Assembly (NCBI GenBank): GCA_025331565.1
Contig: JAFREQ010000025.1
Coordinates: forward strand, 2,728,001-2,792,000
Direction: 5' to 3'
Length of the DNA: 64,000 bases
Source: Holacanthus passer
Taxonomy: Eukaryota; Chordata; Actinopteri; Pomacanthidae
In this document: positions 12,942 to 27,900 of the stretch, in pieces
Layout: each line of letters starts with the position of its first letter
How positions within the stretch are numbered: the first letter of the stretch is position 1
Program-made: the position numbers and the translations under genes
Notes under the pieces: model-generated
Told to the model about the DNA's origin: nothing
The model's database searches: none
The model's input: the letters and a program-made list of their open reading frames with translations, nothing else

Positions 12942-15900
12942 TCAGTTCCAGTTCCTGGGCAGGTTCTCAAGGATCCTGCGTCGGTGTGAAGGGTTTGTCA
13001 CTCCTGCGGCTCGTAGATCCTCCTCAGTGATGCCACTGTGCACAGAAGAAACGGCACTGAATCAAACTTGACAAAAAATTCAATAGTTATTCATAGTGAT
13101 TTTTACTTAGTTTGTAAACTAGTGAACAAAAACAAACTAAAACTAAACATTTTTAAATAATAAAAGCTAAAGTGAAATGAGCTAACTGAAGTTAACTAAA
13201 TTGAAAACAAAAATTAAAAATACAATAAAATAAAAATTACAAATACAAAACTATAATAACTCTGATGGCAACATCTTTATAGCTGACTCATTTCAGCATT
13301 GATTATTCCAGACAGAACACATAGACTTTCTCTACAAACAAAGACATCTTGCTCTGATAAAGAATAGAATAAAATAGGGCTCCATTAGTAGAGGTGGGTT
13401 ACTCATCGATGTTTCCAGTTACTGGATGACGTCATGTGCTCTATCTTGCTACTTGTTTGAAGCAAAGAAAAGCAGCTCATGGGTGGAAAAATACTAGTGG
13501 TCGTGACAGACACTGCAAATAATATATCTCGCATTAAGGTGCTCTATAAATGTCCTACCAGCATAACTAGTCAACGCATAGCTTACTCATGTTAAAAGGA
13601 TTAGTAAATGATCACATTCTGTTTTATTATGTGTTTTACACAGCATCCCAGCTTTTTTGGAATCACAGTTGTACATCTGTGTAGTAAAAGCAAATGTTTG
13701 AGTCTGTCTATGAGCGGCAGTAATGAGCTTCCCTAAGTCAGGCTTGTGGAGCATGTTATCTAAAATCATTTTACCTGAAGTAATCCAGATCGTCCCAGCC
13801 ATTGAGGCTGAGTCCCAGGGTGTATTTCTGAAGACCCAGAGCACTGAGAAGCTCCCGCACGGTTTCAGGTGCACCTTGGAGGACAGACACCTGCATCGAG
13901 ACAAAGCAGATAGATTTTTCTTTATTTTTTTACAGAGACCCAGAAGTCTCATCTTTTAAAAACTGTTTTTAAAAACTGTCAGAAACAGATGTGGTAAAAG
14001 TCCTACCTCTTTCTCCCAGCTGTAGCCTCTGTCTCCATGCATGGAAGGGCCATTTCTATAACCTATCCTCTGGTTGGGTATGGATGGGCCTCTCTGCTCT
14101 GCGGGGAAGAAGTCAACTTCGCTGAGGGACTTGGCTATTTGCAAAGCAGTGAGGGAATTGTCTCCTGTAGGACCAGGAGGCTGCTGATCCACCATCCAGG
14201 GAACAGACGGCTGACAGTTTGCTAAGCGAGTCGGGGTGTAGGGGAAAGCTGACGGCGCCTTGGCCGCCCGCACAGGATTGGTCCTTTCTGGGAGAAGCTG
14301 ATGTTGATCCCTCCTGGCTTTTTCCCTGATGATTGCTGAGTGATTCATATACAAGTTCCTCAGGTTCTTCTCAGGCAGTATGGAGTCTTGAACAATATTT
14401 TTACCTTGGTATTTGTCTCTGGGTTGTGATGTCTGTTCCTGGTACTGTGACATGGCGTTACTTGAGGGTGGAGGTATGGGAGATGGGTTTTTGGCCGGGA
14501 AAAGTTGATAGGAAGAGTTGGTCTGGGGCGTGTGAAGGTCGTTGGTTGGAGTGTACTGGGGCAGGACGGCCGGGATTTCAATCTCTGTAAAGTCTGACCT
14601 GCGACAGGGTCTTCTATCAAAGCCCTGACGTCCTGAGATTTTTGGGAGCTGCAAGGCCTCGTTTCCAGACCAGATCACCTGAGGGTCCCTTCCCTGGGGG
14701 AGAGCCTCCTCCACCCTGCGCGCCACTGACACACCTTCAAAGATGAAGTAGGCAGGATTGGTGTAGCTGCTCGGAGTTAGTTTGGGAGGAGCTGCAGACC
14801 TGCAATGAACATAAAAGTCTTGAATTTTGCCATCTGATCTACAGTTTTATGTTAATATGTACGTCCTCAATTCTCACTCACTTTCTTCATAGGAGTTTGT
14901 AATGTGCTCTCTAACATTCACTGTTAACATTGCAGGCGATCTGATCAAAAGTGATTAGCTGATGTGGGCATGTGGCTACAGCTACAGGTGAGAAGATGAA
15001 ATACAAGCCAGGGAATACAGTTTGACCCACCATGAGTTTGAAGACTTCAGACATCAAAACATAACACAGCAGTTTATACAACTTAAATTTTTACCTCCTG
15101 TCTCAACAATCGTACAGAAAACAGTCTAACTATGCCTTTTACATCACATTTTCTAAATTCAATGCGCACGTATTTGATTGGCCAGCCTCGTTGCCTGATG
15201 ATTCTTTGCAGTGCTGCAAAATTTGAGCCATTTTTTTGACTACTAATCGAAATGCTGGTGACAGTGAAACATGCAAGTATAATATTGTTGCTTTAGACTT
15301 AAACCTTGTTTAACTTTTGCATTGAAAAACAGTAATTACACGACGTGCTACATGATACATGATCAGCAGGATTTGGGAACACATTTCTGAGAGTTATTTT
15401 CAAAATAAAAGTATGCAGTGGGAAAGCAGATCTAACGTTGAGCTTGGTTATGCTGAGAAACATAGCAGGTAAAATGTGCTCACAAGCTCAAAAGGATTTG
15501 TAATCCTCTAGCTCTAGAGTAGGAGTGTTCAATATCATATCATTCATAATTGTAACACTATATTATTTAATATAATTTTTTTTTTAAATCATATTGTGAT
15601 AATGACAATTTTATGACCTGCTGATGTAATGACGTCATACCGCTAGCATGGTTTAAACTGAAAGTACCATTGCTACTGGCTCCACGGTGGAAAACGTAAC
15701 TCCAAAAAGGGAAGCCACTTACGGTGTGTAGTGTGGAAGTGAAGAAAAGATTAGATGTGCAACAAACAGTAATATAGAAAGTGCAAGAAAAATGTACGAG
15801 CAAAAACGGGCAACAACAAACTTATTTCACCATCTCAAGCAAAAGTAACTGATTGAGCACAAGGAGAGCCAAAAACCCCATGAGGAGAGGTCAACAGCTA

Positions 15901-18900
15901 TTGTGAGTTCTAAACTAAGCAGAAAAATGAGTCTGGCTCAGCATTGCAACCCCAAAGTTTGACAAGTTGTCCCCCACATTTTGCCATATCTTTAAGAATA
16001 TCATTATTGCAGAAATACCCTGAAATATTGTGATAATATTCTAAGGCCATATCCGCCACCCCTACTCCAGACAGTCTCTCCTTAAGAGCTAAAGGCTTTC
16101 TGCTGCTTTACACTGATGCTCAGAAACATGAAGAGGTCCTCACCTGTTTATTGGGGCCCGTGTAGATAAGGCAAGAGACACGTGTCCCCTCCCAGGATCT
16201 TTCTCAAAATAGAACAACTCTGAAAAAGCCAAATCACAGGAAATGAATAATGCATTTAACAATGAGCAAGGCTTCTTTAAAGTCTGTGCAGTGCGTGTAA
16301 GCCAAGGCCTGTGTCGGTTTGCAATCACACGGGACAGTGATGTTTGTGTGTGTTGTTGTAGTGCCTGACCTTGTGTCATAATACCCATCTGTCCTGTTTC
16401 AGTGTCTCAGGATGCATCTGGTCAGGGCCAGTCAATCAGGAGCCAAAAGAGGAAGCGGCCGATAGATACCAGCAAGTATAAAGCCAAGCCAGGGATCATT
16501 GAGGAACCAAATAGAGGAAGCAATGTGAGACTCACGGAAGAGTCAAAGAATGCAGTGATAGTGAAGATGAAAGTTTAGTGGGAAGTGATAGTGCAAGCAA
16601 GGCAGAGGGTAGGAAAGGAGCAGTGACAGCTGACCTACCGTAGACTTTCTCCCGGGTTCCTCGTCTGTCCTTGGGCACGTGGATCCTGACCCGCCCTCTT
16701 ATAGAGCCCATCTCTTCACCTCGGTGACTCAAAAATGTCTCAAACTGCTCTGATGCACCAGTGAGTGAGTGCAGAGCCACACAGCATTCACCTATAAAAA
16801 ATATTTTAAGAAATGATTCACTAGATGAGTTTTACCCTGAAACACAACAAGTGTAGTGTAGAGTGCAATCCATGCAACTATCCCTCCATCCAGAAAGTTA
16901 CAACTTCCTTAGTTGTGGACATGCTGACTGTAGTACAGCTACATTGGACGTGAAGCTTATTTGTTCTGGAGCAAAATCTATATTCAAAGCCTCAAAATAC
17001 AACAATGCATACATTTTATTCTGAACCTTTTCTTCCTTTTGCATAAAGGTGAAAAAACACATCTAAAAACAGTTGTCAGCAAATAGTTGTATCGTTTCCA
17101 AAGACATGTTGCTGGTTGGCTTTTTAAATCAAATGTTTGAAGCTTGAGCTCAGGCTAAAACCTGCAAACCGCATCAAACATAATGAAACCATCTTAGTGG
17201 ATAAATTGTGGTAAGAGTTAAAAAAGAAATATAAAAAAATGTCATGTTCTTGAATAAACTGTCACTTTAAGGGCACTCCAAGGCTAGAGGGACATCATGA
17301 ATGGAGAATCTAATCTGACATAATTAATTTGCTCTGTGACCAACCGTATGACTCAAACCCATCACACGACTTGACGGACAACAGCAGGTGCTGATCTTGA
17401 AGATACTCCATGTCGGACATGATTGGGAGAAGCTATGACAGACATAAACAAACCACATGTTAACTATTTGACTCCAGAAACAAACGAAACTTTCAGCCAT
17501 TTCTAAACAGGCTGAGCCTCTGACCTTCGGCAGTTGTTTGAAGGACCAGCCCAGTTTGAGAAACCTGGGAACATCACAGCTCTGTGAATCATTCTCACTT
17601 GAGCGTCGTGTTTCTGCAAACAAAGACATGAATGCGTTTTGTCACTGTGCTGTATAAAGCTTTATATAAAATGTCATTTTTTATGCGACATCATACCTTC
17701 AAGGCAAGACGAATGAAACTCAATGAAGAACTTTGCCTTGCTTGCTGTCTTCACGATGGCCTCGATGCCTTCGAGCTCTATCCAGGCCCTCTCCACGCTT
17801 GAATTCAGATCTGTGCCAGACAAATGCATAACTACACTGTTCACTCAATAAAGGGATTCAGTCATATTTCGTGTGCTTGTGTCCGCAACAATGACAGCAC
17901 CTGTTTTGGAGCTGAACTGTGATGTCACGCCCACTTGAAAGGTGGCAAAAACAGGTGAGTGATCACTTGTGAAGATGTCATCTGTGCAACCTGGTAAGAG
18001 ACAAATCCACCATGTTATTTTATCATTTTTCTTATTATAATTGCAATAACAACACTAAATATCTTATATGTACTGTAGCTAAAATGATTGCACAGCTCTG
18101 GAAGGTAGATGAACTGTCAGCAATATTTTACGAGCTGTGACAAAAAGCAGCTTTGCTACTGCCAAGTATTTGTTATGTTTTCATAGATTGCTGAGGTTAG
18201 TCAGAAACAAAAGCGCGGGCTGAAAAAGAGGAAATGACTCTGTTTCTTTATAGACCACAGACCAGGATGTAGGGGTCGACCGTTTCATTTTGAGGGTTGC
18301 TTTCATTTTACCGTGGCACAAATGAAAGAAATGACCACAGATATCTAGCTTGAGAGCCCTGCATCAAAACGTTTGGTCCCATGTCAAGACTTAAGCCCTT
18401 GCTTTGCTGTTCTTACTCCTTCTGTTTAGGCCTTGCTGAACTCTAATTTAAAGCGTTTTTGCTCTCACCATAAGCAGTGCAGACGATGTGTGTCTCTGGG
18501 TAGGACTTCCACAGAATCCTGTCACACCATGATGGAACATTGACTCGCACCTACAGAAACAGATGTAGGTATAAATCAACAACATATTATTATTTCCCTA
18601 CAAATGAAATTGCCAGCTATAGAAAGTGTATGCAGTGCCTGTGTGTGCCTTCATTCCTGTTAGGCCAGGCGTTCTTTTTTTTTTTAGACTGTGGGTTCAT
18701 TTTTAACCTCCTATTTTTAGTGGCCACGGCAGCTGCTCTCAAAGACCCCTTCAATGGGATTAAGTTGCACATATAAATATCTTAAGAAGTAAGTTACGTG
18801 TATACTGAGAATGCGTCTGGGGTCTTTTCTTTGTTGTTGTACTTTGCTGCTACAGCGTGTGTTATATAATTAGGATCAGAGTCTTAAATACAGTGAACCA

Positions 18901-21900
18901 ACAGGCTGAAAGTATGACAACTAACACTAGGGAAATGTAATTTGGTAACATAATTAAGACAAAACCAGAGAGAGCTCTGCAAGGCTGCACTTAGGGTTCA
19001 TCCTCTGTGCACCACCATAAATGTCAAGAAAGAAAACTTTGGCCTATTAGTGACCTATTCTCTGACCAAAGTCAGGAGCATGGTTAAAAACCTCCTAACA
19101 TTTTTCGGCAGCTACTCAGGTGCAGACTGTTTTTCTTGTGGGCATGCATCCACTGCCTTGGACCTGAAAGAAGTTTTTATGTACACACCATGCTGTTCTT
19201 CAGAGGTGCTTTTGTGCAACAAGAAATGACTCACTCCTGAAGTCTTGTACTTTTGCCATAGGTAGCAGTCTCTGGAGCCCCGTTCATAGCGATAGGTGGG
19301 TGGAAATGCAATCTTCTCTTCCTCTTAACCATGATAAGCAGAGAAAGAGCACAAGGTGAGTTAAACAGAGGTAGAGCCGAATCACAATTAAACAGTTCTG
19401 TATCTATTTAATAATCATTAATTTTGTAATTACAAAATAAATTATAAAAAGTGCTTATGCAATAATTGTCTGATATGTGTGGCTTTCAGTGGAGAACGAA
19501 GGCCAACAGCAAACTGAAACTCACTGAAATTGAGGAAGGCCTTCCTCTTGTGTCTCTCTCGGGTCAGCTGGTCTGCACACATGAGCTCCTCAAACTCTCT
19601 CTTAGACACATGTTTCAGGATGTCCTGGAGTCAGTGAGGACCAGAGAGAAGCACTAACATCAATGTCTGGGATTTCTTATGTGATTTTTATGCCACATGT
19701 ACTATCAGTCCAGTCTTCAAGGGTGCTAAATGAGAATAATATGTTAAAATTAGAAATAATAACGGTCGGTCAGACCTGCACATCCAAGTCGAGTCTGTAG
19801 TTGAGGTCTCCGCACCAGAAGAGATGGGTGAAACGCAGGCTGATGTCAAAGGCGCCGAGCTGTTTTTCACCCAGAGAGAGCAGTCTGAGGATGTCCACAA
19901 AGTTCTGGTTCCTCCTGAATATGATGCACATCAAAGGAGACAACTATAAGAAACAAAACAGGAGCGCACACAGTTGGTCTTACACATATTTACACACACA
20001 ATGTACCTCAAGACCTTCTCACTTCCAGAGGTCAGGTGGCAGTTAACAAACCCAAAGGATGTTCCATTAAAGAGGAAGGAGACACCAACAGCCCCCTTGT
20101 TTCCTGAAATAATAGAAATACTCAAGACTCAAACCTCCAGGTTATTAAAAACACGTTTTGTTCTTGTTAATCACACTCTGGTATTTCTGGCTCTCAGCCA
20201 TGATATCATGAGATCATGCAGGGCAGCCTACCCAATGTGTTCCCCAAGCCAGTCCTCACATTGGCTGTGTTCACATGGCTGATGTGACTCTCGTGCTCCG
20301 GCTTCACAAACACAGCCAGCCTCATATTCCAGAGGGACTGTACTGCCACCTACAGGACAACATACCACATTACAATAGATGACAAGTACAGTTTCCAACC
20401 AGCCACAGAACACATAATTAGAGCTTTTGAAACAGCAGATGGTCATTTTGTAAAACAGAGCAGCTTTACAGCAATGAAGTGTTTTCATTTCAGATAATCT
20501 ATCATTCAGATAATATTTTCATATATATTTCCATGCTGATGACAAAATATCAGAAACTTTCATAATGCTTTCCTATATATGGCTGCATTGTTTTAACAAT
20601 ATGAATCTTGGTTTGGAGAACATGTCAAATCAATGCAGATAACTAACTGTTATTTGGTATAGCTTCACTCTGGGTCATAACATTTTGTGCATGTTTTCGC
20701 TCCACCAATTTAGCATTTCACTCCAATAACACTGTAGGGAAAATGATGGGCAGTTAAAAAAAATCCCACAAAATCCAATAGAGACATCACTTGAAGATCC
20801 AAATCACATTGTGACCTCACTTGAGCCACAGCTTTATACAACCCTTTCACATGTGCTGTGGTACTCCTCAAGATCTATAAACAGACTTAGATGTGTGAAA
20901 TCTGTGGAGTTCCCCTTCTGCTATTCTGGGCATGTAAATTTGTGACTTTCTCTCCTGTGAAATATGGGAGCTTTATTGGAGAATGCACCCTATTCAGACC
21001 TAAGAATCACCAACTTAAGTTGAAAAAAGTTGGACAAAGGAGAATTACCTGTTTGAAGTCAATTTGAGTATAGCTGCGAAGGGTTGCTTTGATATGTTCT
21101 GTCCATTCTTTCTCCCCCTGAGGGTTTTCCTGAGTCCCCAAGGCATAAATGTCATGAGGGAGCAAGGCGGTCGACTCATCGGGGGTGTGTCCCAAACCAC
21201 AGCATGTCACCCACGTCTGCAGGCTGCGAGGAGGAGGGGAACCACCTGCATACGCAACGCAACACAATAAATAATAAAAGAAAAACCCTTCTCGCTTTAA
21301 TTCATCACATTAGTGAGTCTTCTGTTGCCTGACGGTGAAAAAGACTGTCATCACATTTATGTTTACCCATATTCCAGGTGCCAACAAACACAGAGACCAC
21401 ATCAGGTTCACTCAGCGGAGAGTGTCTGGTTTTCATCAGCTGGAGGAGTTGGCAGAAGGCGTCACGTTTCTGAAAGAGATGAGAGTCACTCAGTGAATTA
21501 TGGGAAAGGAAATTGTGGATTCCAGTTATTAATAAATCCCATTATCTTGCCTTCTTACCCGTACACTCTCAAACGTCATCTCCCGGGGTGTGTTGTGGTG
21601 GCTGTCGACAACCATGCGTACCTTGGCGGGACTGCTCTGGAACTTGACAATCTGAAGGACTGACACACAAGAAACATGCCAGCAGACAGTCAGGCAACAT
21701 GTTTGAGAGCGAATGTCACAGGCACTAAAAAGTAAATATATCCTTACTTCTGTCATGTGAGACCCTCTCAATGCCAAACGAACCAGCCTTCCTGTCAAAG
21801 AGCAGCACTCCTGTGTCCACGTCCACAGAAACAGTCTGTCTGCCATATCTCACCATCTTCACCTGGACACACAAAAGATAAATTTAATATTTGACCTCAT

Positions 21901-24900
21901 CAACTTCATTGATTTTTGTAAATATCTACTTATTCTGAATTTGATGGCAGCAACACGTTTCAAACAAGTTGGGACAGGAGCAACAAAAGACTGTGAAAGT
22001 TGTGGACTGATCCAAAAACACCTGTTTGGATCATTCCACAGGTAAACAGGTTCATTGGTAACAGGTGATAGTATCATGATTGGGTCACCACTTTGTCCCA
22101 TACTTTGTCTTATACAGTCACATGACTGTATAAAGGATATTATTACATGGGCTCAGAACCACTTTTATTTATGTTTTACACACATCCCAACAAGATAGAT
22201 AAGATAAAATGTAACAGAAACAGGCCATTTATAACATTTTGTTGGTACCTTTATCAGCCTGATTTACCTGAAAGGAGTGGACTGGCAGCTGTCTGTCATG
22301 GTTCTTGACAGGTGTTACATTGGCAGGTGTTGGTTCAGGAGGAGGCGGGTTAGGCTGCACTGCCAGATTGTGATTGGTCACCGCATCTTGTAAAGCTTTT
22401 AATACCTTTATGAACATGAGAATTTGCAGTGTTACAATAGTGTTCATCACAAACAAGATTGGTTTGTTTTTCATCGTCATTGTGAAAACCTCATCACCAT
22501 ATGACCTATATAACTCACCAGTATCACTCATGAATCTTGCCACAATTTAAAAAAGCCATCAATAGATAACTTTGTGTAAATTTTCCAATGTTCAGCAGCA
22601 GTTTTACTCAACATAAACATACCTTTTTCTCCAATGAAGAAAGGAGGCTGACCAAAGCTGTAATCTTGCACAACAGGCTGTCTATTTCCATCTCTGGGCC
22701 CTTCATCCAAAAGCACAAGACAAAAGGTGCAATGAGTTGATGTACATGGATGTATCAGAATGCAGCTTTATCCCCCACAACACCGTTATAGCATTTCAGA
22801 GGTGACCATTGTTGTTCTTTGGAAAGCATACAGCATGGTTTGCATTGTACCTGTGCCTTGGTGTGTGTTAAAGAGCAGCTCGGATGGTCAAAGACCTTGG
22901 CCAGGGTTTCCAGACTTGACAGAGTCAGATCAATCTCACTGTAGATCAGATCAATCAACTTTTGATTAATACATTTTAGAGCATATATTCAGTAAACAAT
23001 AAAAAACATCCTGCATTATCAGTTTACTGCATCATAACAGTCTGTACATTTTAAGTGATCCTTGTATCACTTTCGGTTCATCACTAACAATAAATGCAAA
23101 AACTATACTGACCTGTTTAGGCCTTGGCAGGCAGTACCCAGAGTACGCTTGAGGTGGCATAAAGTTGTTGCCCCTTTATGCACATTCTCAATGTCAAGAG
23201 GCAGCTCACTGAAGAGGTAGTCATTGAGTAGACCAATCACATCACCCGCAGTGCTGTAAACAGGATAAAACAGGCTGAATTCAGACTGTAAATTTTTGAA
23301 ACTGTGCATTTCTGCTCTCTGGACATTACTGTTGTTTAAGTTTTATCTGCTCGCAAAAAAACCCTATTTGAAACATTTGAGAAATACAGTAGATCAAGAG
23401 CAGTAGTTCAGCACATAGCAGGTACTATACTGACATGGTTTATTAATAGGACAAAAAAACAAGAACAGTCTTTCACATGTTGCTTTCTCTATGCTTGCTT
23501 GCCCACAGGAGCATATTTAAATGACAAAATGCTAATTAGGGGGAACATAACAGATGGGTAACATTAATGTGACACTACAGATCACTTCAAGTCAATTAAC
23601 AGTCACATCTATAACCATATCTGATAGTCACACAGAACAGAAAGAAGAAGTAAAAGAAAAGCTATGCATGCTGCATAGATAGGCACTATGCAAGGAACAT
23701 CTCTGAAAGTGTTGGCAATTGATAACAGTTTTGCCTTTAAAGGTTGAGTTTTTTGAAGTGGGGCGGTATGAGGGACCTTACCCTAGTCAGTGTATTATCT
23801 ACAGTAGATGGCAGCTGGCAGTATTGATGTAGGAAGCTAAGCAGCAGCAAAACATATTCTAGACAACTAATAAAAGGTGAACCTTAAAAAAAGCCATATT
23901 TAGAATATATTCACCGCTTTACCTTGCTGTCAGACAGCCTTTCCATTTCTCTATGTTCTCTTCAAAAGCCATCAGACTCCTTTGATAAAAACAGTAATTT
24001 AACCTCCCAGATCACAGGGGTTTCTGGTCTACCGCTGCCTCCATCGCTTAGTTTGTTTGTGCTATTGTGTGACTTTGGTGTTTTAAAGGGTTAGTTTGGA
24101 TTCACCACACAAAAAAACAAACAAACTAACCGATCGAGGCAGCGGTAGACCAGCATCTCCTGTGTTCTACGAGGTAAAATTACTGTTTTTGTCAAAGGAG
24201 TCTGGTGGCTTTGAAGAGACCGTACAATGGCTTAAGCTCCTGTAGGAATGGGCTGTCTGACTGTAAGGTGAAGCGTTGAAAATATTCTAAATATACCATA
24301 TACTTACACTAATATTTATCTTTTTGGTGGTGCTTTTTTTAGGTGTCTAAAGCGTGTTTTGCTGCTGCCCTCATCCACAGCAGTACATTGCTCAGTGCCG
24401 GTTCTCCTGTCTGCTTCTCCAAACTGGTTGTGTGCAAACCGTCATCTTCTGTAGGTAAAACACTGACTATGGATAAGTACCTCAATTACCCAAAACTTCA
24501 AAAAATCTGAACTTTCCCTTTAAGCTCTTACCTGGATGTGTTCAGCTCCTGCAACTTATCCAGGAATAAGGTATGAGGGGCTGGTTTTGTTGGTGGTCCT
24601 GTGAAAGGCACTGTGTTGACAGAGGCTGGAACTGGAGGCGGCTTCTCATCATCTGTGCGTACATGAAACAGAAAATCAAACAGTAATAATAAGTAATGTA
24701 TAAAGGAATGCATAAGTATATACAAATGCAGCGCTGGAATGTAACTATGTGCAAATTGAAGGTACTGAGTATTTCCATTTTATGCAACTTTATACTTGTA
24801 CTCCACCTCACCTCAGAGGCAAATATTGTGGTTTTTACTCGACAACATTTGTCTGACAACTTTAGTTACTTTTCAGATCACACCTTTTCAAACCCTTCCT

Positions 24901-27900
24901 GTCCAGTGAAAACCATACATCTCCAAATGTGTGGATTCTGAACATGAATGTTTGTGATAAACTGATGAAGTATTCCTTTATGGGTCGAGAAAATTCTCCT
25001 ACTTCTTAAGCTAGATAACTATTTAAACCCCCTCTTGGATTGGCTGAAAAAAAAATGCATTGTCACAAAGCTGGGACCATTTCCTTGCACAATGAGAACT
25101 TGAGTACATTTTGCTTATAAGACTTACATACTTTTACCTAAGTAAGGATTTTTAGTTGTAGTGGAGTATTTTCACAGTGTGGTACTGGTACTTTTTCTTC
25201 AGTAATGAATCTGTATATTTCTTTTATCACTGTACAAATGCAGGATATAATGTATTATATTTGAATGTGTATGTAACGTGTGATAAGAGCCCACCTGAGC
25301 TCTCGTCCCCAGTGTCTGTATCACGGGGAACAGCGTAGAGCAGAGGAGTGACCAGGCCCTTGTGAGGATGCTGGTACCCCAACACCAAGTCCTCCAGCGT
25401 CCGGAAGCAGTTTACCTGCACCCCCTGTGTCGTCTGTGAGACACACATACACAAACACAACACGAGTCAGTAAGAGTATATGTACTGTAAATCACATGGG
25501 CATGTATGCGTGCTAACAGTCTGTCATTGCTGTCAACACAAACTGGAAAGACCACAGAAACTGTAAACAAATGTAGTGCAGATGATTGGAGATGTAACAC
25601 ACTGATGTTGCATTCAGAAACACACTGTTGAAGAGCAAAGCAGTTTAAATCACTTAGGCTTTCTTTTGATAACTTCGCTTTCGATAAAGAAAGTTTCAAA
25701 CAAGTTGCTGTGGTCTACAGTGTCAAGGCAACTTCGCTAACTTGTTCACTCTCAAATTTTTTCATGAAGCAGAAATAATAAACCTCCTCCACAAAAAGGT
25801 CTTTGAAAATCCCCCAGGATGTCTTAATCTTGTATTAAATGCATTAAAAAGAAATGCAAAGTCAAATAACTGCCCAATTCTGACTTGTATATTTTATGTG
25901 GTTTTTGGTAGATGTTCCCACACAGCACCACAGCAACATCTTGCTTGGTTAAACAAAACTGAAGTATTTATTTGCATGACAGAAAAAGGCACATACAGAT
26001 GACTTGCTCAGATAGTAATCGTCCCAGGGGGGGTTCAGAAAGCAGAGGTGACATTATTGGCAGCTACTTCCTGCAGCAGCTCTCAGACTTTCTACAAATA
26101 CTTGCACAGCTACACTTCAGTGGAACTCAAAGCAGTACAGGCAAAAATTAAGATTAAATAAACACACATGCTGTGCACAGGTGCTGTGTGTTACATACTC
26201 TCAATGCAACCAGCCACATGCACAAAATCAACATGGTACACATTAGACCACAATACCCAGCAAGCTCTTTTCCTGTGCTCTCTTTTTAGGAGTTTTTGCT
26301 TTTATTTTGCGGTGAAAGAAAACGTTTTTTGGCTCCAGCTACCTGTCTGTTTTGCCATGAACTCTTCAAATAGTATTTTTTTGTACCACAGGGATCTCTT
26401 GAAAAGCAATTAAAAGGAAATGACAAGGTATAAGAAGACAGTGAGGTACAAAATAGGGCCCAAAATATCTCCATGGCCATCTTGGAAAAACAGAAAGGCA
26501 AGCATGCGACTTGTGAGTTAGTGGAGCAAATCCAGTGAGGGAAAATACGCACTGGAAGTTTATACTGATGGCAGTGGAAAAACAGCTGAAATAGCAACAG
26601 AGTTTAAGGTCTTCGTTTGAAAGCAGAGGATTTTTCCAAGTCAAAGGCTTGAAAACAGCTGCCAGACAATCATTATTAAACTGGTTATTGGACTTTAATA
26701 TGCAGACACAGTTAAAAAAAGCCACAGTTGATTTGTGGTTTAGGCCCTGAAAATGTTTATTTCTCTCACTTTCTCTCTCCTTCCCTCACCCACAGTGTGT
26801 GTTTGTGCTTGTGTGGTTGCAAACTTTGTGCTTGTGTGTATTTTTATTGCCTAATAATTAGGTCATTTGCTGACTAAATGGCTCCCTGCTCAGGGTATCA
26901 AAAACAGACACATAGCATCACCGGCTCTAACTGGCCACATCCAACAGACTCATTATGTCTAATACAAACACCCCCATACACACATATAACAAATAAGCAG
27001 GCCCACTGGTCAATGACCTAGAGTGTGGGTTAAATGGGAATCTCTGACACATAAAAACAATTTCTCCTCTGTGCTGCTGAGCTTATGCTGCAAGCATGCG
27101 GCCACAGGGCAGAGATGCCATTCAAACAACAAGGCTACTGCAGTCGTAACAGAGCCTGTACAGAGAGGAAGCACAAACATGTTCCTGTTCTCCTTACAAC
27201 AGCCAATAACAAACCATTGTTTGATCGCTCTCACTCCCTCTGAACGGCCGCGTTTCCCCCTGTGTGTGTGGTTTGTGGCATCTATTGTGCTCTTCCTTCC
27301 TCTAGTCTTCCTTGTCAGTTCAGTGTTGTGAGGCGGCGAAGACTCACCTGAACTGCAAGAAGGCCGTCTGCATCCGGCAGAATACGATAGGTGTGAACAT
27401 GGCGTTGGAACCTTCGGAAAGCAAAATTAACTGTGTTATTAACGGCATTGCAAATTACAACAACACGCTTCTGAGCAAAAATTCAAAAGGAAAGTGTACT
27501 TAAATGTATTGTTTAAATAAGGACCAGATGTTCAGCTGTAGTTAAAGACACTGTAACTTTCTTAACACGGCGCCAGTTGTTTTACAGATCACTAATGACG
27601 TGGCTTGTTTTAGTTACACAATGTGTGAGAGACACTTAGATCATCATCTCCATCAGTCACTTGAGGGGATTTCATTTCAGGCAGCATATAAAGATGAATG
27701 GCAGTTTGTATCAGTCGGCTACTGAATATTACATGAACAAAGGGGAACCATGATAGCAGAGGGACTACATACACATGAGTGGAGAAATTTAAGGAACTAG
27801 AAGAAGGAATGACATATTGGGAAAAGAACGAAGTGAAAGAGGGAGCACTATGAGCGGCCGGGCTCAGCTTTCAGGAATGTATCTGGCTCAGGCTGATGAG

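Noticed and set aside
13080..13260. Possible LINE tail (AACTAAAACT-type A-rich run)
   Set aside because: Simple AAACTAAA-like low complexity is visible but there is no coding or boundary evidence to assign an element.
13956..14732. Separate 258-aa gene
   Set aside because: It is the large 793-nt exon of inppl1, with NPAYF just upstream and splice sites at both ends; the frame joins to neighbours.
19466..19657. Plus-strand 63-codon ORF
   Set aside because: Antisense to the inppl1 exon at 19525-19624.
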